64,000 bases of DNA from assembly GCF_029087225.1 (NCBI RefSeq), contig NZ_JARFJD010000020.1, forward strand, positions 1-64,000, in the 5' to 3' direction. Below are positions 8,259 to 18,063 of the stretch, one piece after another. Numbering within the stretch: position 1 is the stretch's first letter; each line of letters begins with the position of its first letter. The stretch is from Limnobacter olei (GTDB taxonomy: Bacteria; Pseudomonadota; Gammaproteobacteria; Burkholderiales; Burkholderiaceae_B). The notes under the pieces are model-generated. The model ran no database searches and was not told the origin of the DNA. It saw only the letters and a program-made list of their open reading frames with translations. The position numbers and the translations under genes are program-made.

Positions 8259-10214
8259 ATGGTATTCAAACGCACGCTAAATTCGCTGACCTTGCCCCAA
8301 AAATGCGCCATCATCGCGCTGCCACTTTTGCTGGCTTTTGGCTTTCTGTTTCAGCAAATGTACACGCAAATCAACACGCTAATCAGTTCGTCCGAAAACG
8401 AGTTGCGCGGTGCCGTTTTTCTGGAAAAAATTAACCCTGTGATGCAAAAGGTCCTGGCTGATCGAGCACAAAAACAGGCCGGGGCTGTTGGCGATCTGAG
8501 CGCAGCCCTGAAAGCAGCCAAAACGGATTTGCCGGAGAGCTGGCCCATCACAGACCGCAACCTGGAGCAAGTGACAGCCCTGTTACCTCAAGCGCTGAAC
8601 AGGGGCACCACCGATGCCCAATCCGAGGAACTGGGCAATCAAATGGTCACCTTGGTGCGCCAGCTGGCCGATGAAAGTGAATTGACACTGGACCCCTTCC
8701 TGCCCAGCTACTACATGATGAGCCCCATGGCCTTTCAGCTACCACGCGTCATCGAGTATTTGTCTGAACTGGAAGGTCGCCTTCGCAACCCCAACAGCGA
8801 TGCCGCAGCTACCTTGAGTTTCGTACAGTCACGGCTTGGCACTTTGGGCCGGGCCATGGATGAAATTCGTGAAGCCACCGAGAAATCAGCTGCTGCGGGC
8901 GGTGCAATTACCGCTGACACGCGCGCACAAATTGACACCATTGACCAACGAATTGACAGCATCTCGGCCTGGGTGAAAGAGCAGTCGGCCAAAGACCTGA
9001 ATTACGACAGCGTCACGGGCCATGCCAACATGGTTGGCTTGCTTGGCGAAGCCGTCAACACCGGATTTCAGCTGAGCCAAAGTTTGAACAAAACCTTGCA
9101 AGCCGACCTGACAGAGCGCATCTCGGGCATGCAAGGCACGCTGATCAAGGCAGGGGCTGGTTCCTTGGCAGTACTGTTGCTAGCCTTGGCCTTGGGTTAT
9201 GTGGTGTTCAAAGACACCAACACTGAAATCGCCCAAATTTTGGCGCATGCAAAAATTATCGGCATGGGAGATTTGTCCAAACCGATTGACAGCCATGGCA
9301 GCAATGAAATCAGCAAAATTCGCGCTGCACTCGAGAATATTCGTCTAAAACAAACCAGCCTGGTGGGCGAAGTAAAGGATGCTTCCACCCGAATGGCCGA
9401 CACCATCAACACCTTGGTGATTGCCGCCTCGCAGGTGAAAAGCAGCGTGCAGGAGCAAACCGATTCCGCCTCGGCGGTGGCCGCTTCGGTCGAAGAACTG
9501 ACGGTATCGATCAGCCAGGTACATACCCATGCCAGCCTGGCGCTTGGTTTGTCCAATCAGGCCGGGCAATCGTCCATAAGTGGTCGCGAGAGTGTAAAAC
9601 AAGCCCGCCAGGCCATGGAGGAAATTGGCACCGCATCGAGCAATCTGGCGCAAAGTATCAACAACCTGGGCAATCAGTCTGACAACATTTCCAGCATTAT
9701 TCAGGTGATTCACGCCATTGCCGACCAAACCAACCTGCTTGCGCTGAATGCGGCCATTGAAGCGGCGCGCGCTGGTGAACAGGGGCGGGGTTTTGCGGTG
9801 GTGGCGGACGAAGTACGAAAGCTGGCCGAGAAAACTGCATCGTCGACCAAAAGCATTTCAGCCTTGATTTCAGACATTCAACACGAGACGCGCTCAGCCG
9901 TTGAGCAAGTCAATGGCTGGACCGACATGATCAACCTCGGCCAGAGCTCTTCCACGGGTGCCGACCAGCAAATGGAAGCCATCAACCACCACACCAGCGA
10001 TGCCGAACGCGCAGTGACCGAAATTACAGAAGCCCTGAAAGAGCAAAGCTCGGCCTCAACGCTCATTGCCCAGCAGGTAGAACGAATTGCGCGCATGACC
10101 GAAGAAAGTCAAGGCGTCGCCCATGAAGTTAACCAAGTGATTACTGAACTACAAAATCTGTCCAATCAAATGGACACCGTCATGGGCAAATTCAAGTTGA
10201 CCCAGCAAGCGTAA
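8259..10214 (+). CDS. Methyl-accepting chemotaxis protein
   Basis: A 651-residue chemoreceptor. TM1 is at about residues 17-36, followed by a periplasmic helical sensor domain of about 270 residues, TM2 ([17 protein letters not shown]) near residue 310, a HAMP linker and a long signalling domain. The receptor tip contains [20 protein letters not shown] and [15 protein letters not shown], which bind CheA/CheW. There is no C-terminal NWETF-type tether for CheR/CheB. The ATG at 8259 has GAAGG at eight bases; the open frame upstream overlaps the permease gene and is not coding. The ligand is unknown. The orphan flgM-like gene further on agrees with a flagellated cell. Confidence 0.95.
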   Translation: MVFKRTLNSLTLPQKCAIIALPLLLAFGFLFQQMYTQINTLISSSENELRGAVFLEKINPVMQKVLADRAQKQAGAVGDLSAALKAAKTDLPESWPITDRNLEQVTALLPQALNRGTTDAQSEELGNQMVTLVRQLADESELTLDPFLPSYYMMSPMAFQLPRVIEYLSELEGRLRNPNSDAAATLSFVQSRLGTLGRAMDEIREATEKSAAAGGAITADTRAQIDTIDQRIDSISAWVKEQSAKDLNYDSVTGHANMVGLLGEAVNTGFQLSQSLNKTLQADLTERISGMQGTLIKAGAGSLAVLLLALALGYVVFKDTNTEIAQILAHAKIIGMGDLSKPIDSHGSNEISKIRAALENIRLKQTSLVGEVKDASTRMADTINTLVIAASQVKSSVQEQTDSASAVAASVEELTVSISQVHTHASLALGLSNQAGQSSISGRESVKQARQAMEEIGTASSNLAQSINNLGNQSDNISSIIQVIHAIADQTNLLALNAAIEAARAGEQGRGFAVVADEVRKLAEKTASSTKSISALISDIQHETRSAVEQVNGWTDMINLGQSSSTGADQQMEAINHHTSDAERAVTEITEALKEQSSASTLIAQQVERIARMTEESQGVAHEVNQVITELQNLSNQMDTVMGKFKLTQQA

Positions 10215-10229
10215 AGCGTCAATCAAGGT

Positions 10230-10598
10230 TTAAATTCGCTCGATCCTGACCTTTTCCTGAAACAGGATCGAGCTCAAGAAGGTCGCGAACAGGGAATACA
10301 ACAGGGCGGCCAACACAGCCCACCAAAAACCATTGACCTGAAAACCTTCCAGAATGGAGCCCACCCAGTAAAACATTAAACCGTTCAAAATGAAGTAAAA
10401 AAGGCCCAAGGTTAATACAGTCAAAGGCAATGTCAGAATAAGCAACACCGGCTTCACAATGGTGTTTACCAAACCCAGAATCAATGCAGCCCACAATGCT
10501 GCCCAAAACCCCTCTACAACCACACCTGGTAACAAGTAGGCCACCCCCATCAGTGCCACTGCGTGTAAAACCCAGCTCAGCAAGAGTTTCAAATCCAT
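10230..10598 (-). CDS. Phage holin family IV-like membrane protein (PF04020 type)
   Basis: A protein of about 122 residues with four hydrophobic helices: LLLSWVLHAVALMGVAYLLPGV, ALWAALILGLVNTIVKPVLLILTLPLTVLTLGLF, then two more. The GLVNTIVKPVLLILTLPLTVLTLGLFYFILNG core is diagnostic of the widespread four-TM family related to phage holin superfamily IV. In bacterial chromosomes it is a housekeeping inner-membrane protein of unknown role, not evidence of a prophage. The ATG at 10598 abuts its GGAGGGA ribosome site, and a TTG two codons later has ideal spacing, so the real start may be 10592. It converges on the chemoreceptor gene. Confidence 0.82.
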   Translation of the reverse strand: MDLKLLLSWVLHAVALMGVAYLLPGVVVEGFWAALWAALILGLVNTIVKPVLLILTLPLTVLTLGLFYFILNGLMFYWVGSILEGFQVNGFWWAVLAALLYSLFATFLSSILFQEKVRIERI

Positions 10599-10724
10599 TC
10601 CCTCCAAGTTCAGAAAACAAGTGATGTACAATCGAAATGCTTGCTTGCCAAGCTATCACATTTCGACAAAACCGGTTGGTGCACAATATCAAGCAACAAC
10701 ATTAAGCAACAACGAGAATTTCTG

Positions 10725-11543
10725 ATGGATGTCACTCAACGCCTCGTCTCCCGCAGCTGCCCCTTCTGCCAAAACAGCGCAGAGGACGCACAGGTACTCA
10801 GCTACGGCAGCAGTGAGTGGCCAATGATTGAATGCAACAAATGCCATTTTGTGTATCTGAAACGCGCACCGGTTTATGAACGCTTGAGCGAAGAATTCGC
10901 CTGGGAAAAAACATCGGAAACCGAACGCCAGGTGCGGGAGGAGCGCGAACCTGTGAAGCAGGGCTTAAGCCGCGCCTTCAAACATTTTCGGCAAAAAGTA
11001 CTCAAGCGCAACAAGTTGCCCGAGCTGATCGAAAAATACATTCCCGGCGGTCGCGTACTCGACATTGGCTGCGCTGCTGGCGGCTTGCTGGCCACTCTGC
11101 CCGCAAAATACCAACCTTATGGCATTGAAGTATCCAAAGCCCTGGCCCAGGCGGCCAGTGAAGTGGTCGAGCCTCGGGGTGGCAGCATCATGCACGACAA
11201 CGCCCTGAACGGCATTCGAAAGCTGCCCGAGAACCACTTCGCTGGTGTGCTGATGAGCGCGTTTCTTGAACACGAAGTAGAACCCAACGGCCTGCTGCAA
11301 GGAGTAGCCAAGGTACTTCAACCTGGCGGCGTAGTCATTATCAAGGTTCCAAACTATGGCTCATGGAACCGAAAAATTCGCGCTGAAAAATGGTGTGGCT
11401 TTCGCCTACCCGACCACGTGAATTACTTCACGCCCGAAAACCTGGAAGCACTCATTGTTCGGCAAGGCATGAAAGTGGTGCAATTTGGTTTGGCCGACAG
11501 GCAGCCCACCAGTGACAATATGTGGATTGTTGCGGCCAAGTAA
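10725..11543 (+). CDS. Class I SAM-dependent methyltransferase with N-terminal zinc-ribbon-like motif
   Basis: A 272-residue protein. Residues 1-45 hold two CxxC pairs (CPFCQ and CNKCH), a probable zinc knuckle. A linker then leads to a Rossmann methyltransferase domain with motif I VLDIGCAAGGLLATL. This arrangement (zinc ribbon plus methyltransferase 11/23-like domain) is common in proteins modifying sugars, quinones or natural products; the substrate is unknown. The ATG at 10725 follows GAGAA; the upstream in-frame ATG at 10641 would add 28 unrelated residues. The gene stands alone and converges on the histidine kinase gene. Confidence 0.85.
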   Translation: MDVTQRLVSRSCPFCQNSAEDAQVLSYGSSEWPMIECNKCHFVYLKRAPVYERLSEEFAWEKTSETERQVREEREPVKQGLSRAFKHFRQKVLKRNKLPELIEKYIPGGRVLDIGCAAGGLLATLPAKYQPYGIEVSKALAQAASEVVEPRGGSIMHDNALNGIRKLPENHFAGVLMSAFLEHEVEPNGLLQGVAKVLQPGGVVIIKVPNYGSWNRKIRAEKWCGFRLPDHVNYFTPENLEALIVRQGMKVVQFGLADRQPTSDNMWIVAAK

Positions 11544-11562
11544 TCGGGGGCACACGCACCGG

Positions 11563-13836
11563 TCAAACACTCACCGGCTTGACCAGCTTGTTGAGTATGT
11601 ACATCAGGTCTTCGGGTTGCAGCGGCTTGTGCAGAACCGCATTCATGCCCGCCTCAAGGGCACGTCTTTCGTCTTCCGGCCCTACTTCACCAGTCAAACC
11701 AATCACCGGTAAATTTGCATTGAAAGGTTGTTTGCGCAGTTCTCGGGTGGCCTCAAGTCCGTCCATCAACGGCATTTGTACATCCATCACCACCGCATCA
11801 AAACCATGGCCGTATTGCAGCAAGAACGACAATGCCTCCAGCCCATTGTTGGCTTTGGTAATGTTGGCTTGCTTGCGCACCAAAATTCCTTCAAGCACCT
11901 TCAAGTTCAGTTCGCTGTCATCCACAATCAACAAATTCATTTTATTGCGTGCCGCAATTGCCGAACTCATTCGCGTGGCCAGGTTCGGTGCCGCATTTTT
12001 AAATGCACTCTGAAGTTGAAGCGGGGTTAAGGGCTTCACATAAATTGCGCTAAAAATTTCGCTGATGCCTTTGTCCAGCAAACGCCGCGTGTCATCACTG
12101 CCCAGCAGCACAGCACAGGGAACTCCCATCAAACCCATGGCCTTGACAAACTCAATCCACGCCAGTCGATCGATTTGTCGCTTGGGGAAGTCCAACACAA
12201 CGCCAGCGACCCCGGGAGTGCTGACCATCAACTTGCGCGCCTCGTCAAGGCTGCCAGTGGTAATCAATTGACGACCCACCAGCTTACTGGCGTTGAGCAA
12301 GGCCCGGGGTTGAAGTTCACTGTCAGACACCAGCAGCACCGATTGACCTGTCTCTGTGAACGTACTTGCGCTACCCTGGGGCACAGCAAATTCAAGTTCG
12401 GCCCAAAAGGTACTGCCACAGCCCAACTCGCTGTTGAAACCCAGGCTGCCGTTCATCAACTCGACCAGCTTTTTAACCAGGCTCAAACCCAGACCAGAAC
12501 CACCAAACTCCCGGGCAACCGAGGTGTTGGCCTGATGAAATTGTCGAAACAGGTTGGCTTGCCCTTGCGGTGAAATACCGACCCCGGTGTCTCGCACTTC
12601 TACGCGCATGCGGCAAACACCGTCTTGATTCGACAACACTTGCAACAGCAAATACACATGCCCCACCTGCGTAAACTTGATGGCGTTGCCCACCAGGTTC
12701 ACTACAATTTGACGGAAACGCAGCTCGTCGCCAATCAATTCGCGTGGCATATGAGCAGGTGGTTCAATAATCAGCTCGATTGGCTTGTTCGCCGCAGCGC
12801 CAGTCATGATTCCCGACACCTTGTCGATAAACTCCAGTGTCGAGAAAGGCTTGGACTCCAGCTCCATGCTGCCCGCTTCAATCTTGGAAATATCGAGCAC
12901 ATCGCTGACCAAATCAATCAGGTTGCGCGATGTTTTTTCCAGGCTCTCCAGCAACAACTTTTGATTGCTTGACACCGAGGTGTCCTTCAACAAATAGGTC
13001 AGACCCACAATTCCGTTCAATGGCGTGCGAATTTCATGACTCATGTTCGACAAAAATTCTGTTTTTGCCTGGCTCGCCATTTCTACCCGAGTGTTGGCCT
13101 CCCGCAATCGCTTGTTTTTGTGCGCAAGGTTGTGTGCCATCTGGTTCACAGCCTTGGACACATCGCCCAGTTCGTCGTTGGTGTTTACTTCACACACCGC
13201 ATCTTCATTGCCGCTGCGAATTTCATCGGCCGTACGTTTTAACTTGGCCAGCGGGTTCAACACGCCCATGCGCATCAACACCACCAACAAGGCAATCACC
13301 ACCACAAAACTACCCAAGCCCACCGATTCAAGAAGGGTCAAACCTTTGAGGTTTCTGGCCTGTGCATCATTCACTTGTGTGGCCCATTGGTAACCCAACT
13401 CAGAAATTACCTGGGTTTCGGCAATCAAGCGCTCCACAATCAGGCTTTCACGGCGCTTTAAAAACGCTGGGTTGTTATTACCGCGCACTGTGCTGTTGTT
13501 CAGCTCATTGAAAATTGGTTTTAGCTCGGCCAAGCTACCTTGAATATCCGACAATTCTTGCGGTGCCACTGTGGGGCTTACCGTGGAGCTGATCACTGTC
13601 TCAAGCTCTTCCTGAGTGCGCAACCAGGCATCCGCCACAGAAGGCGACTTGAACAGCACATACTCTTGAGTCAGCACCAATAGGCTGGAGGACAAACGGG
13701 TAATATTTTGGGCCTTCTGTGACTGCTCCAAGCCTTTGAACTGCTCACTGAGAATGAACAGATTGCCCAACACCAACACCACAGCACACACAATGGTGCT
13801 AAGAATGGCAAGGTTGATTTTGGTGGCAACACGCAC
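11563..13836 (-). CDS. Hybrid sensor histidine kinase with two receiver domains
   Basis: A 757-residue inner-membrane kinase. The order is TM1 (about 8-28), a helical periplasmic domain of about 155 residues, TM2 (about 186-206), HAMP, HisKA with FLSNMSHEIRTPLNG, HATPase with DTGVGISPQ and GGSGLGLSLVKKLVELM, a first receiver-like domain that keeps an Asp (VVLDFP) and Lys (VKPL), and a second canonical receiver (LIVDDSELN, VVMDVQMP, HKPL). There is no HPt domain, so phosphotransfer probably goes to a separate HPt protein. The gene lies 12 bases downstream of a periplasmic binding-protein gene on the same strand, suggesting that this protein supplies the signal. Confidence 0.93.
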   Translation of the reverse strand: MRVATKINLAILSTIVCAVVLVLGNLFILSEQFKGLEQSQKAQNITRLSSSLLVLTQEYVLFKSPSVADAWLRTQEELETVISSTVSPTVAPQELSDIQGSLAELKPIFNELNNSTVRGNNNPAFLKRRESLIVERLIAETQVISELGYQWATQVNDAQARNLKGLTLLESVGLGSFVVVIALLVVLMRMGVLNPLAKLKRTADEIRSGNEDAVCEVNTNDELGDVSKAVNQMAHNLAHKNKRLREANTRVEMASQAKTEFLSNMSHEIRTPLNGIVGLTYLLKDTSVSSNQKLLLESLEKTSRNLIDLVSDVLDISKIEAGSMELESKPFSTLEFIDKVSGIMTGAAANKPIELIIEPPAHMPRELIGDELRFRQIVVNLVGNAIKFTQVGHVYLLLQVLSNQDGVCRMRVEVRDTGVGISPQGQANLFRQFHQANTSVAREFGGSGLGLSLVKKLVELMNGSLGFNSELGCGSTFWAELEFAVPQGSASTFTETGQSVLLVSDSELQPRALLNASKLVGRQLITTGSLDEARKLMVSTPGVAGVVLDFPKRQIDRLAWIEFVKAMGLMGVPCAVLLGSDDTRRLLDKGISEIFSAIYVKPLTPLQLQSAFKNAAPNLATRMSSAIAARNKMNLLIVDDSELNLKVLEGILVRKQANITKANNGLEALSFLLQYGHGFDAVVMDVQMPLMDGLEATRELRKQPFNANLPVIGLTGEVGPEDERRALEAGMNAVLHKPLQPEDLMYILNKLVKPVSV

Positions 13837-13848
13837 TCTAACTTCCCT

Positions 13849-14808
13849 TTATTGGAGCGACACAGCGCCAGGGTCTACTGTTTTCAAAAAGGCGGGGTAG
13901 AGAAACCCGGTGTAATTGGGTTGCGGCAAATTAATATTCACATGCCCTTCACGAAGGGCCCAACGCGCCTGCCCTTCCATTGTGCGCGGCAAAGAGCGGT
14001 TTAAACTCAAACGAAACCGATAGTCATCAAATATTTTATCCAATACGACTACTGGAATGTTCAATCGCTTGGCAGCCAAAGCCTTCACCTTCTCAGGGTG
14101 GGTTTGAATAAATCGGGTACTGTCTTTCAAGGCCCTGACCACTCGCTCAAGTTCTTGCGGTTTGTTTTTAATGACGCTCTGCATAGCGATTAAATTGAAG
14201 TTTGCTGTGTACAGCTTTGGAATGGGTACCAGCTGTACATCGTTGCCCAACTCCAAAACAATTCGAGAGGCAAATGGCTCCCAAACACACAAAGCATCCA
14301 CCTTTTTACTGGCCAGGGCAGCCAGTGTGGTCTCAGGAGTTAGTGCAACCAAATTGACCGTATCAGGGTCGATGCCGTTGTAAACCAGCACCAAGTCCAA
14401 CACATATTGACTTCCAGTACCTTTAACATATCCGAGTACTTTGTCACGAAGCTTGCCCGGCTCGGTAATTTCAGAATCAGTACGAGCCACCACTTTCAAG
14501 TCGTTTGAAACGCTGACAAAGCTGGTCAAAATCGCGAAATCGTTTCGTGTAAAACTGTTGAACACCACCGGCAGCTCAGTGGCAGTGGCCAGGTCAGTTT
14601 GGCCATCGAGCATATTCCTCACGCAGCGGTTGCCGCCCACGCAGTTCACAAATTCAACATTCACCCCCCGCTTTTGAAAAAACCCCTCAGCTTCTGCCAC
14701 GTACAAAGGCAAAGACATCAAGTTTTCAGACACCCCAATGCGCAAAGGTGCGGCTTGGGCTAGAAAGGATGACAACAAGAAACTGAGAAAAAATGCAGTG
14801 CGAACCAT
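13849..14808 (-). CDS. Periplasmic substrate-binding protein, NitT/TauT (SsuA/NMT1-like) type
   Basis: A 319-residue secreted protein with a cleavable signal peptide ending SFLAQAA. The binding-protein fold follows: LRIGVSENLMSLPLYVAEAEGFFQKRGVNVEFV is the typical opening of the SsuA/ThiY/NMT1 class. NGQTDLA-like and VDALCVWEPFA segments complete the two-lobed pattern. No ABC permease or ATPase gene is nearby. Instead the gene is the first of a two-gene operon with a hybrid histidine kinase, 12 bases apart. The likely role is therefore ligand sensing for the kinase rather than uptake. The ligand is unknown. Confidence 0.85.
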   Translation of the reverse strand: MVRTAFFLSFLLSSFLAQAAPLRIGVSENLMSLPLYVAEAEGFFQKRGVNVEFVNCVGGNRCVRNMLDGQTDLATATELPVVFNSFTRNDFAILTSFVSVSNDLKVVARTDSEITEPGKLRDKVLGYVKGTGSQYVLDLVLVYNGIDPDTVNLVALTPETTLAALASKKVDALCVWEPFASRIVLELGNDVQLVPIPKLYTANFNLIAMQSVIKNKPQELERVVRALKDSTRFIQTHPEKVKALAAKRLNIPVVVLDKIFDDYRFRLSLNRSLPRTMEGQARWALREGHVNINLPQPNYTGFLYPAFLKTVDPGAVSLQ

Positions 14809-14991
14809 TCAAACTCTCGATGACCAAAAGACCCCCATTAAGTGTAGGGGCATTGTTACATCAGAAAACTACCAAGAAGAAACACCAAAAGCCATCTCTT
14901 CTGGACATTGAATGATCAAACACTCAAGGAGTGTCGCAAGGCGTGGACAGAGGGGTGCCGCTTTACCTGTGCACCCCCGATTTACTTGAAT

Positions 14992-15507
14992 TTAGAACGC
15001 AAAAGTGGCAGTCAAATTCAAGCCATCTGCTTCGATGTTGTCTTTGTCATACAGCATCTCGTAACCTGCTCGAATATTCACGTTGCCTGCGGTGTACATC
15101 ACACCGCCGCCATAGCTTAGTGCGCCGTCGTCATCGCTGGTGTTAAAGCCAGGGCCACTGACATTCGCATCGAGAAAGCCGTAACCCAAAGTGCCGTACA
15201 GCGAGAACTGATTGTTCAAGGGCACTTTGCCCAGCAGATTGGCGCCGATGTACGAATCAACTTCTGCGCGAAAAGCACCAGAATTTTCTTCATCAACACC
15301 GGTCAACAAACGGCCTTCAACAGCCAGATTTGGGCTGAGTTCATATCCACCCACAATGCCAAGAGTGTCCACGTCAAGCTCAACACCACCAATTCGGCTG
15401 TCGGTAATACCCAGGCTGTTGTAGGTAGCGCCCAGGTAAGTGCCTTCAGCGAAGGCGGGGCTGGCTGCGGCTGCAGACAATACGGCAACAGAAATTAATT
15501 TTTTCAT
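14992..15507 (-). CDS. Outer-membrane beta-barrel protein (YfaZ/OmpA-like porin fold)
   Basis: A 171-residue protein with signal peptide MKKLISVAVLSAAAASPAFA and a mature part of alternating hydrophobic/polar strands (YLGATYNSLGI, ELDVDTLGIVGGYELS, FSLYGTLGYGFLD, NIRAGYEMLY) ending in an aromatic residue (LTATFAF), the outer-membrane assembly signal. About eight strands fit. It resembles small YfaZ-like or opacity-type barrels of unknown function. The ATG at 15507 has AAGGAAG upstream. It is a single gene between the binding-protein operon and the desaturase operon. Confidence 0.82.
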   Translation of the reverse strand: MKKLISVAVLSAAAASPAFAEGTYLGATYNSLGITDSRIGGVELDVDTLGIVGGYELSPNLAVEGRLLTGVDEENSGAFRAEVDSYIGANLLGKVPLNNQFSLYGTLGYGFLDANVSGPGFNTSDDDGALSYGGGVMYTAGNVNIRAGYEMLYDKDNIEADGLNLTATFAF

Positions 15508-15628
15508 GGCTGACTTCCTTTGTTTGTTATCGATACTGCGCACCCCTTGGGGGGATGCACGGTACCTAACGCAGGAAATCAGCCATCGGGTTACAAAAAC
15601 CAGTGATAAGCGGTAAACCGGTTATCGA

Positions 15629-16720
15629 TCAGGCAGCCAATGGTTCCTGATTCTTGCGCTTCAAACTTGGCAGACTGTACTTGAACGCGCGGCCCACCAC
15701 GGTAGAAAACTGCTTGAGCAGCGAAGCCTTGTTGTAATACTGGCCATAGCGCTTGCAAATTTCCTGCACTTCAACCGACATTTCTGCGTAACGGTGCGCA
15801 GGCACCTCGGGGAACAGGTGGTGTTCAATCTGGTGGCTCAAGTTGCCCGACATGATGTGGAACAACTTGCCGCCGGTCAGGTTCGATGAACCCTTCAACT
15901 GGCGCAAATACCAGTGTGCTTGCGATTCGCCTTCGATGATGGACTTGTCGAATACTTCTGAATCAGCTGTGAAGTGACCACAGAAAATAATCACAAAGGT
16001 CCAGTAATTGCGAATGATGTTGGCCAAAAAGTTGCCAGCCAACACGGGTAAGAAAAATGGACCAGCCAAAAGCGGGAAGAAAACATAGTCTTTCGCAATC
16101 TGGCGACCGGCTTTCTTGAATGTCGGAATGGCGCGGTCTTTGGTTTCTTTCAGGGTTTTCTCACCGCTGATTACTTTCTCAAGTTCAAGGGTTTGCAAAG
16201 CCAGCAGGTTTTCAAAGAAGGTGGCCAAAATTACCATCAGCGGTACGTTGGCCAAAAAACGGGGTTCCCATTTTTGTTCAGGGAACAGGCGCAACACGCC
16301 ATAACCAATGTCATGGTCCTCTCCCAACACGTTGGTGTAAGTGTGGTGGCGGTAGTTGTGGCTGTAGCGCCAGTTGTCCGCGGTACACCAGGTGTCCCAC
16401 TCGTAAGTTTGGCCCATCAGGCGCTTGTTTTGCATGAAATCGTATTGGCCATGCATCACGTTGTGGCCCAATTCCATATTTTCCAGAATTTTCGACACGC
16501 CCAAAGTCAGCGTACCCAGAATGAATGCGGGCGGAAAAATACCGGCCATTAACAGGCCGCGGCCAGCAATTTCGGTGTAGCGCACTGCTTTTTCAATTTT
16601 GGTGATGTACTTGGCGTCGCGTTCACCCACGTCGGCCAGGTGCTTCTGGCGAATCGCTTCAATCTCGGCACCAAACTGTTCCAGTTCAGCGGGGCTCAAT
16701 TTGCGGTCAGCTTTTCTCAT
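15629..16720 (-). CDS. Membrane fatty-acid desaturase (acyl-CoA/acyl-lipid type)
   Basis: A 363-residue integral membrane di-iron desaturase. The three histidine boxes are complete: HNVMHGQYD, HNYRHHTYTN and HQIEHHLFPEVP. Hydrophobic segments lie between boxes one and two and before box three. The HQIEHH third box places it with front-end/acyl-CoA-type desaturases such as mycobacterial DesA3. The enzyme introduces a double bond into a fatty-acyl chain using O2 and electrons from a ferredoxin reductase. That partner is encoded directly upstream with a 30-base gap, so the two form an operon. Confidence 0.93.
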   Translation of the reverse strand: MRKADRKLSPAELEQFGAEIEAIRQKHLADVGERDAKYITKIEKAVRYTEIAGRGLLMAGIFPPAFILGTLTLGVSKILENMELGHNVMHGQYDFMQNKRLMGQTYEWDTWCTADNWRYSHNYRHHTYTNVLGEDHDIGYGVLRLFPEQKWEPRFLANVPLMVILATFFENLLALQTLELEKVISGEKTLKETKDRAIPTFKKAGRQIAKDYVFFPLLAGPFFLPVLAGNFLANIIRNYWTFVIIFCGHFTADSEVFDKSIIEGESQAHWYLRQLKGSSNLTGGKLFHIMSGNLSHQIEHHLFPEVPAHRYAEMSVEVQEICKRYGQYYNKASLLKQFSTVVGRAFKYSLPSLKRKNQEPLAA

Positions 16721-16750
16721 GATTTGCTCCAGTATTTTTAGGTTTTGCTT

Positions 16751-17863
16751 TTACAGGTCCAGTGAAACCGGGCCTTGGGCGGCGTTGATGCACAAACGCA
16801 GCGCCGTGTTGTTGGTGCCGCACACCGATTTGTTTTGCATGTTTTGCGTAGTACCTGTCAGCTTTTCGCATGAACAGGTGTTGCAAATGCCCATGCCACA
16901 ACCGTGTGGGGGGTTAATACCCTGCTCTTGCAACGCTTTCAGCAGTGGCTTGTTGTTGCTCACTTCCAGAACTCGGTTGCTCTTGGTCAGGGTCACCGTG
17001 AATGTTTTCACCTCGGCGTTCTCATCAATGCTCAAGGCCATGGGGGTGAACGATTCGGCATGAAAGCTTTTGGGCGTGTCGCCCAAAATGCCACGCAGCG
17101 CGGTCATGAAACCATCGGGGCCACAGGCGTACACATCGGTTGTTTCCAGAGTACCCGCGACAGCTGCAAATTGCTCCGCACAGGGGCGACCCGCCAAATC
17201 ACCTTCGGCCAAGTTGGCGCCGCTTTCCAGCAGGCGCACATATTTGAAATGTTCGTTGATTTTGGATTTCAGGTTGGTGTCAAACAACACGTCTTCCGGG
17301 TTGCGCGCCCAGCTCATCAAGGTTACGTCTGCTGGCCAACCCAGTACTTCCAATTCTTCAATCAAGCTGATCATGGGTGTAATACCACTGCCGGCGGCCA
17401 GCAGCAGCATAGTGGGGCGCTGTTGGTTCAGCATGGGCTGAGTATGTGCAAGGGTCATGTCACCAAACACATCGCCCAGTTCCACCACAGTGCCCACTTC
17501 AAGTTGGTTCACCACATAACGTGAAACAAGACCAGTTGGAGTTTGCTTGATAGTCAGGCGCACCAAGCCACTTTCAGTGGGGGCGCTGCTGAAGCTGTAT
17601 GAACGCGTGTGCACCACACCATCAATCGTAATGCTCAGGTTCACGTGCTGGCCAGCCTCGAAACCTTTGAACAAAGCATTGGGGCGCAACCACAGGCTGA
17701 CTGCATCCGCAGTCTCGCGATCAATACGCACCACCTCGGCCAGACAACGATCGCTTGAATGGGTGCTGCCCGCTTGCTCAAGCCAGAAGGTAACGAATTC
17801 TTGACCCAGAATTTTGGAGAGTCCGCGGACTACTTTGTTGGACAGTTGGCTGTTGGTTCTCAT
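16751..17863 (-). CDS. Ferredoxin reductase-like flavoprotein with C-terminal 2Fe-2S domain (desaturase electron donor)
   Basis: A 370-residue electron-transfer protein. It has an FAD-binding barrel with RSYSFSSAP and an NAD(P)-binding lobe with LAAGSGITPMISL and ACGPDGFM. The C-terminal plant-type ferredoxin domain carries the cluster Cys in HGCGMGICNTC and LRLC. This is the Rv3230c/flavodoxin-reductase type that passes electrons from NAD(P)H to membrane desaturases. Gene order (reductase then desaturase, 30 bases apart) supports that role. The start at 17863 is chosen from the NSQLSNKVV opening; an in-frame ATG at 17926 would reach towards the promoter. A palindrome about 100 bases upstream may be the operator. 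Confidence 0.9.
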   Translation of the reverse strand: MRTNSQLSNKVVRGLSKILGQEFVTFWLEQAGSTHSSDRCLAEVVRIDRETADAVSLWLRPNALFKGFEAGQHVNLSITIDGVVHTRSYSFSSAPTESGLVRLTIKQTPTGLVSRYVVNQLEVGTVVELGDVFGDMTLAHTQPMLNQQRPTMLLLAAGSGITPMISLIEELEVLGWPADVTLMSWARNPEDVLFDTNLKSKINEHFKYVRLLESGANLAEGDLAGRPCAEQFAAVAGTLETTDVYACGPDGFMTALRGILGDTPKSFHAESFTPMALSIDENAEVKTFTVTLTKSNRVLEVSNNKPLLKALQEQGINPPHGCGMGICNTCSCEKLTGTTQNMQNKSVCGTNNTALRLCINAAQGPVSLDL

Positions 17864-17962
17864 TGCGTTTTCCACATTAGTGAACAGATGTGCACCAATG
17901 TAACTAAAAACGCCTGTTTTTCGCAAGATATTTTGCTGAAAAAACTAGAATAAAGTGTCAGA

Positions 17963-17980
17963 AGAGTACAACTGTACACT
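17963..17980. promoter_or_regulatory. Candidate DesT/FabR-like operator of the desaturase operon
   Basis: An 18-base near-perfect palindrome, AGAGTACA-AC-TGTACACT, lies 100 bases upstream of the reductase start in AT-rich DNA. Its half-site AGWGTACA resembles the operators I recall for the TetR-family unsaturated fatty-acid regulators FabR and DesT. A second shorter repeat (AGTGAACACT) is at about 18045-18054. No TetR gene lies in the window. Confidence 0.5.
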
Positions 17981-18063
17981 TATTTTATCTATCAAATAAT
18001 TGATTTTATTGATATTTTTTTATTTGATTGAAATGGTTTTTTTTAGTGAACACTTTTGAAAAT

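Noticed and set aside
10230-10598. Holin-like protein considered as a prophage remnant
   Set aside because: No endolysin, structural or regulatory phage genes nearby; the four-TM family is widespread in bacterial chromosomes.
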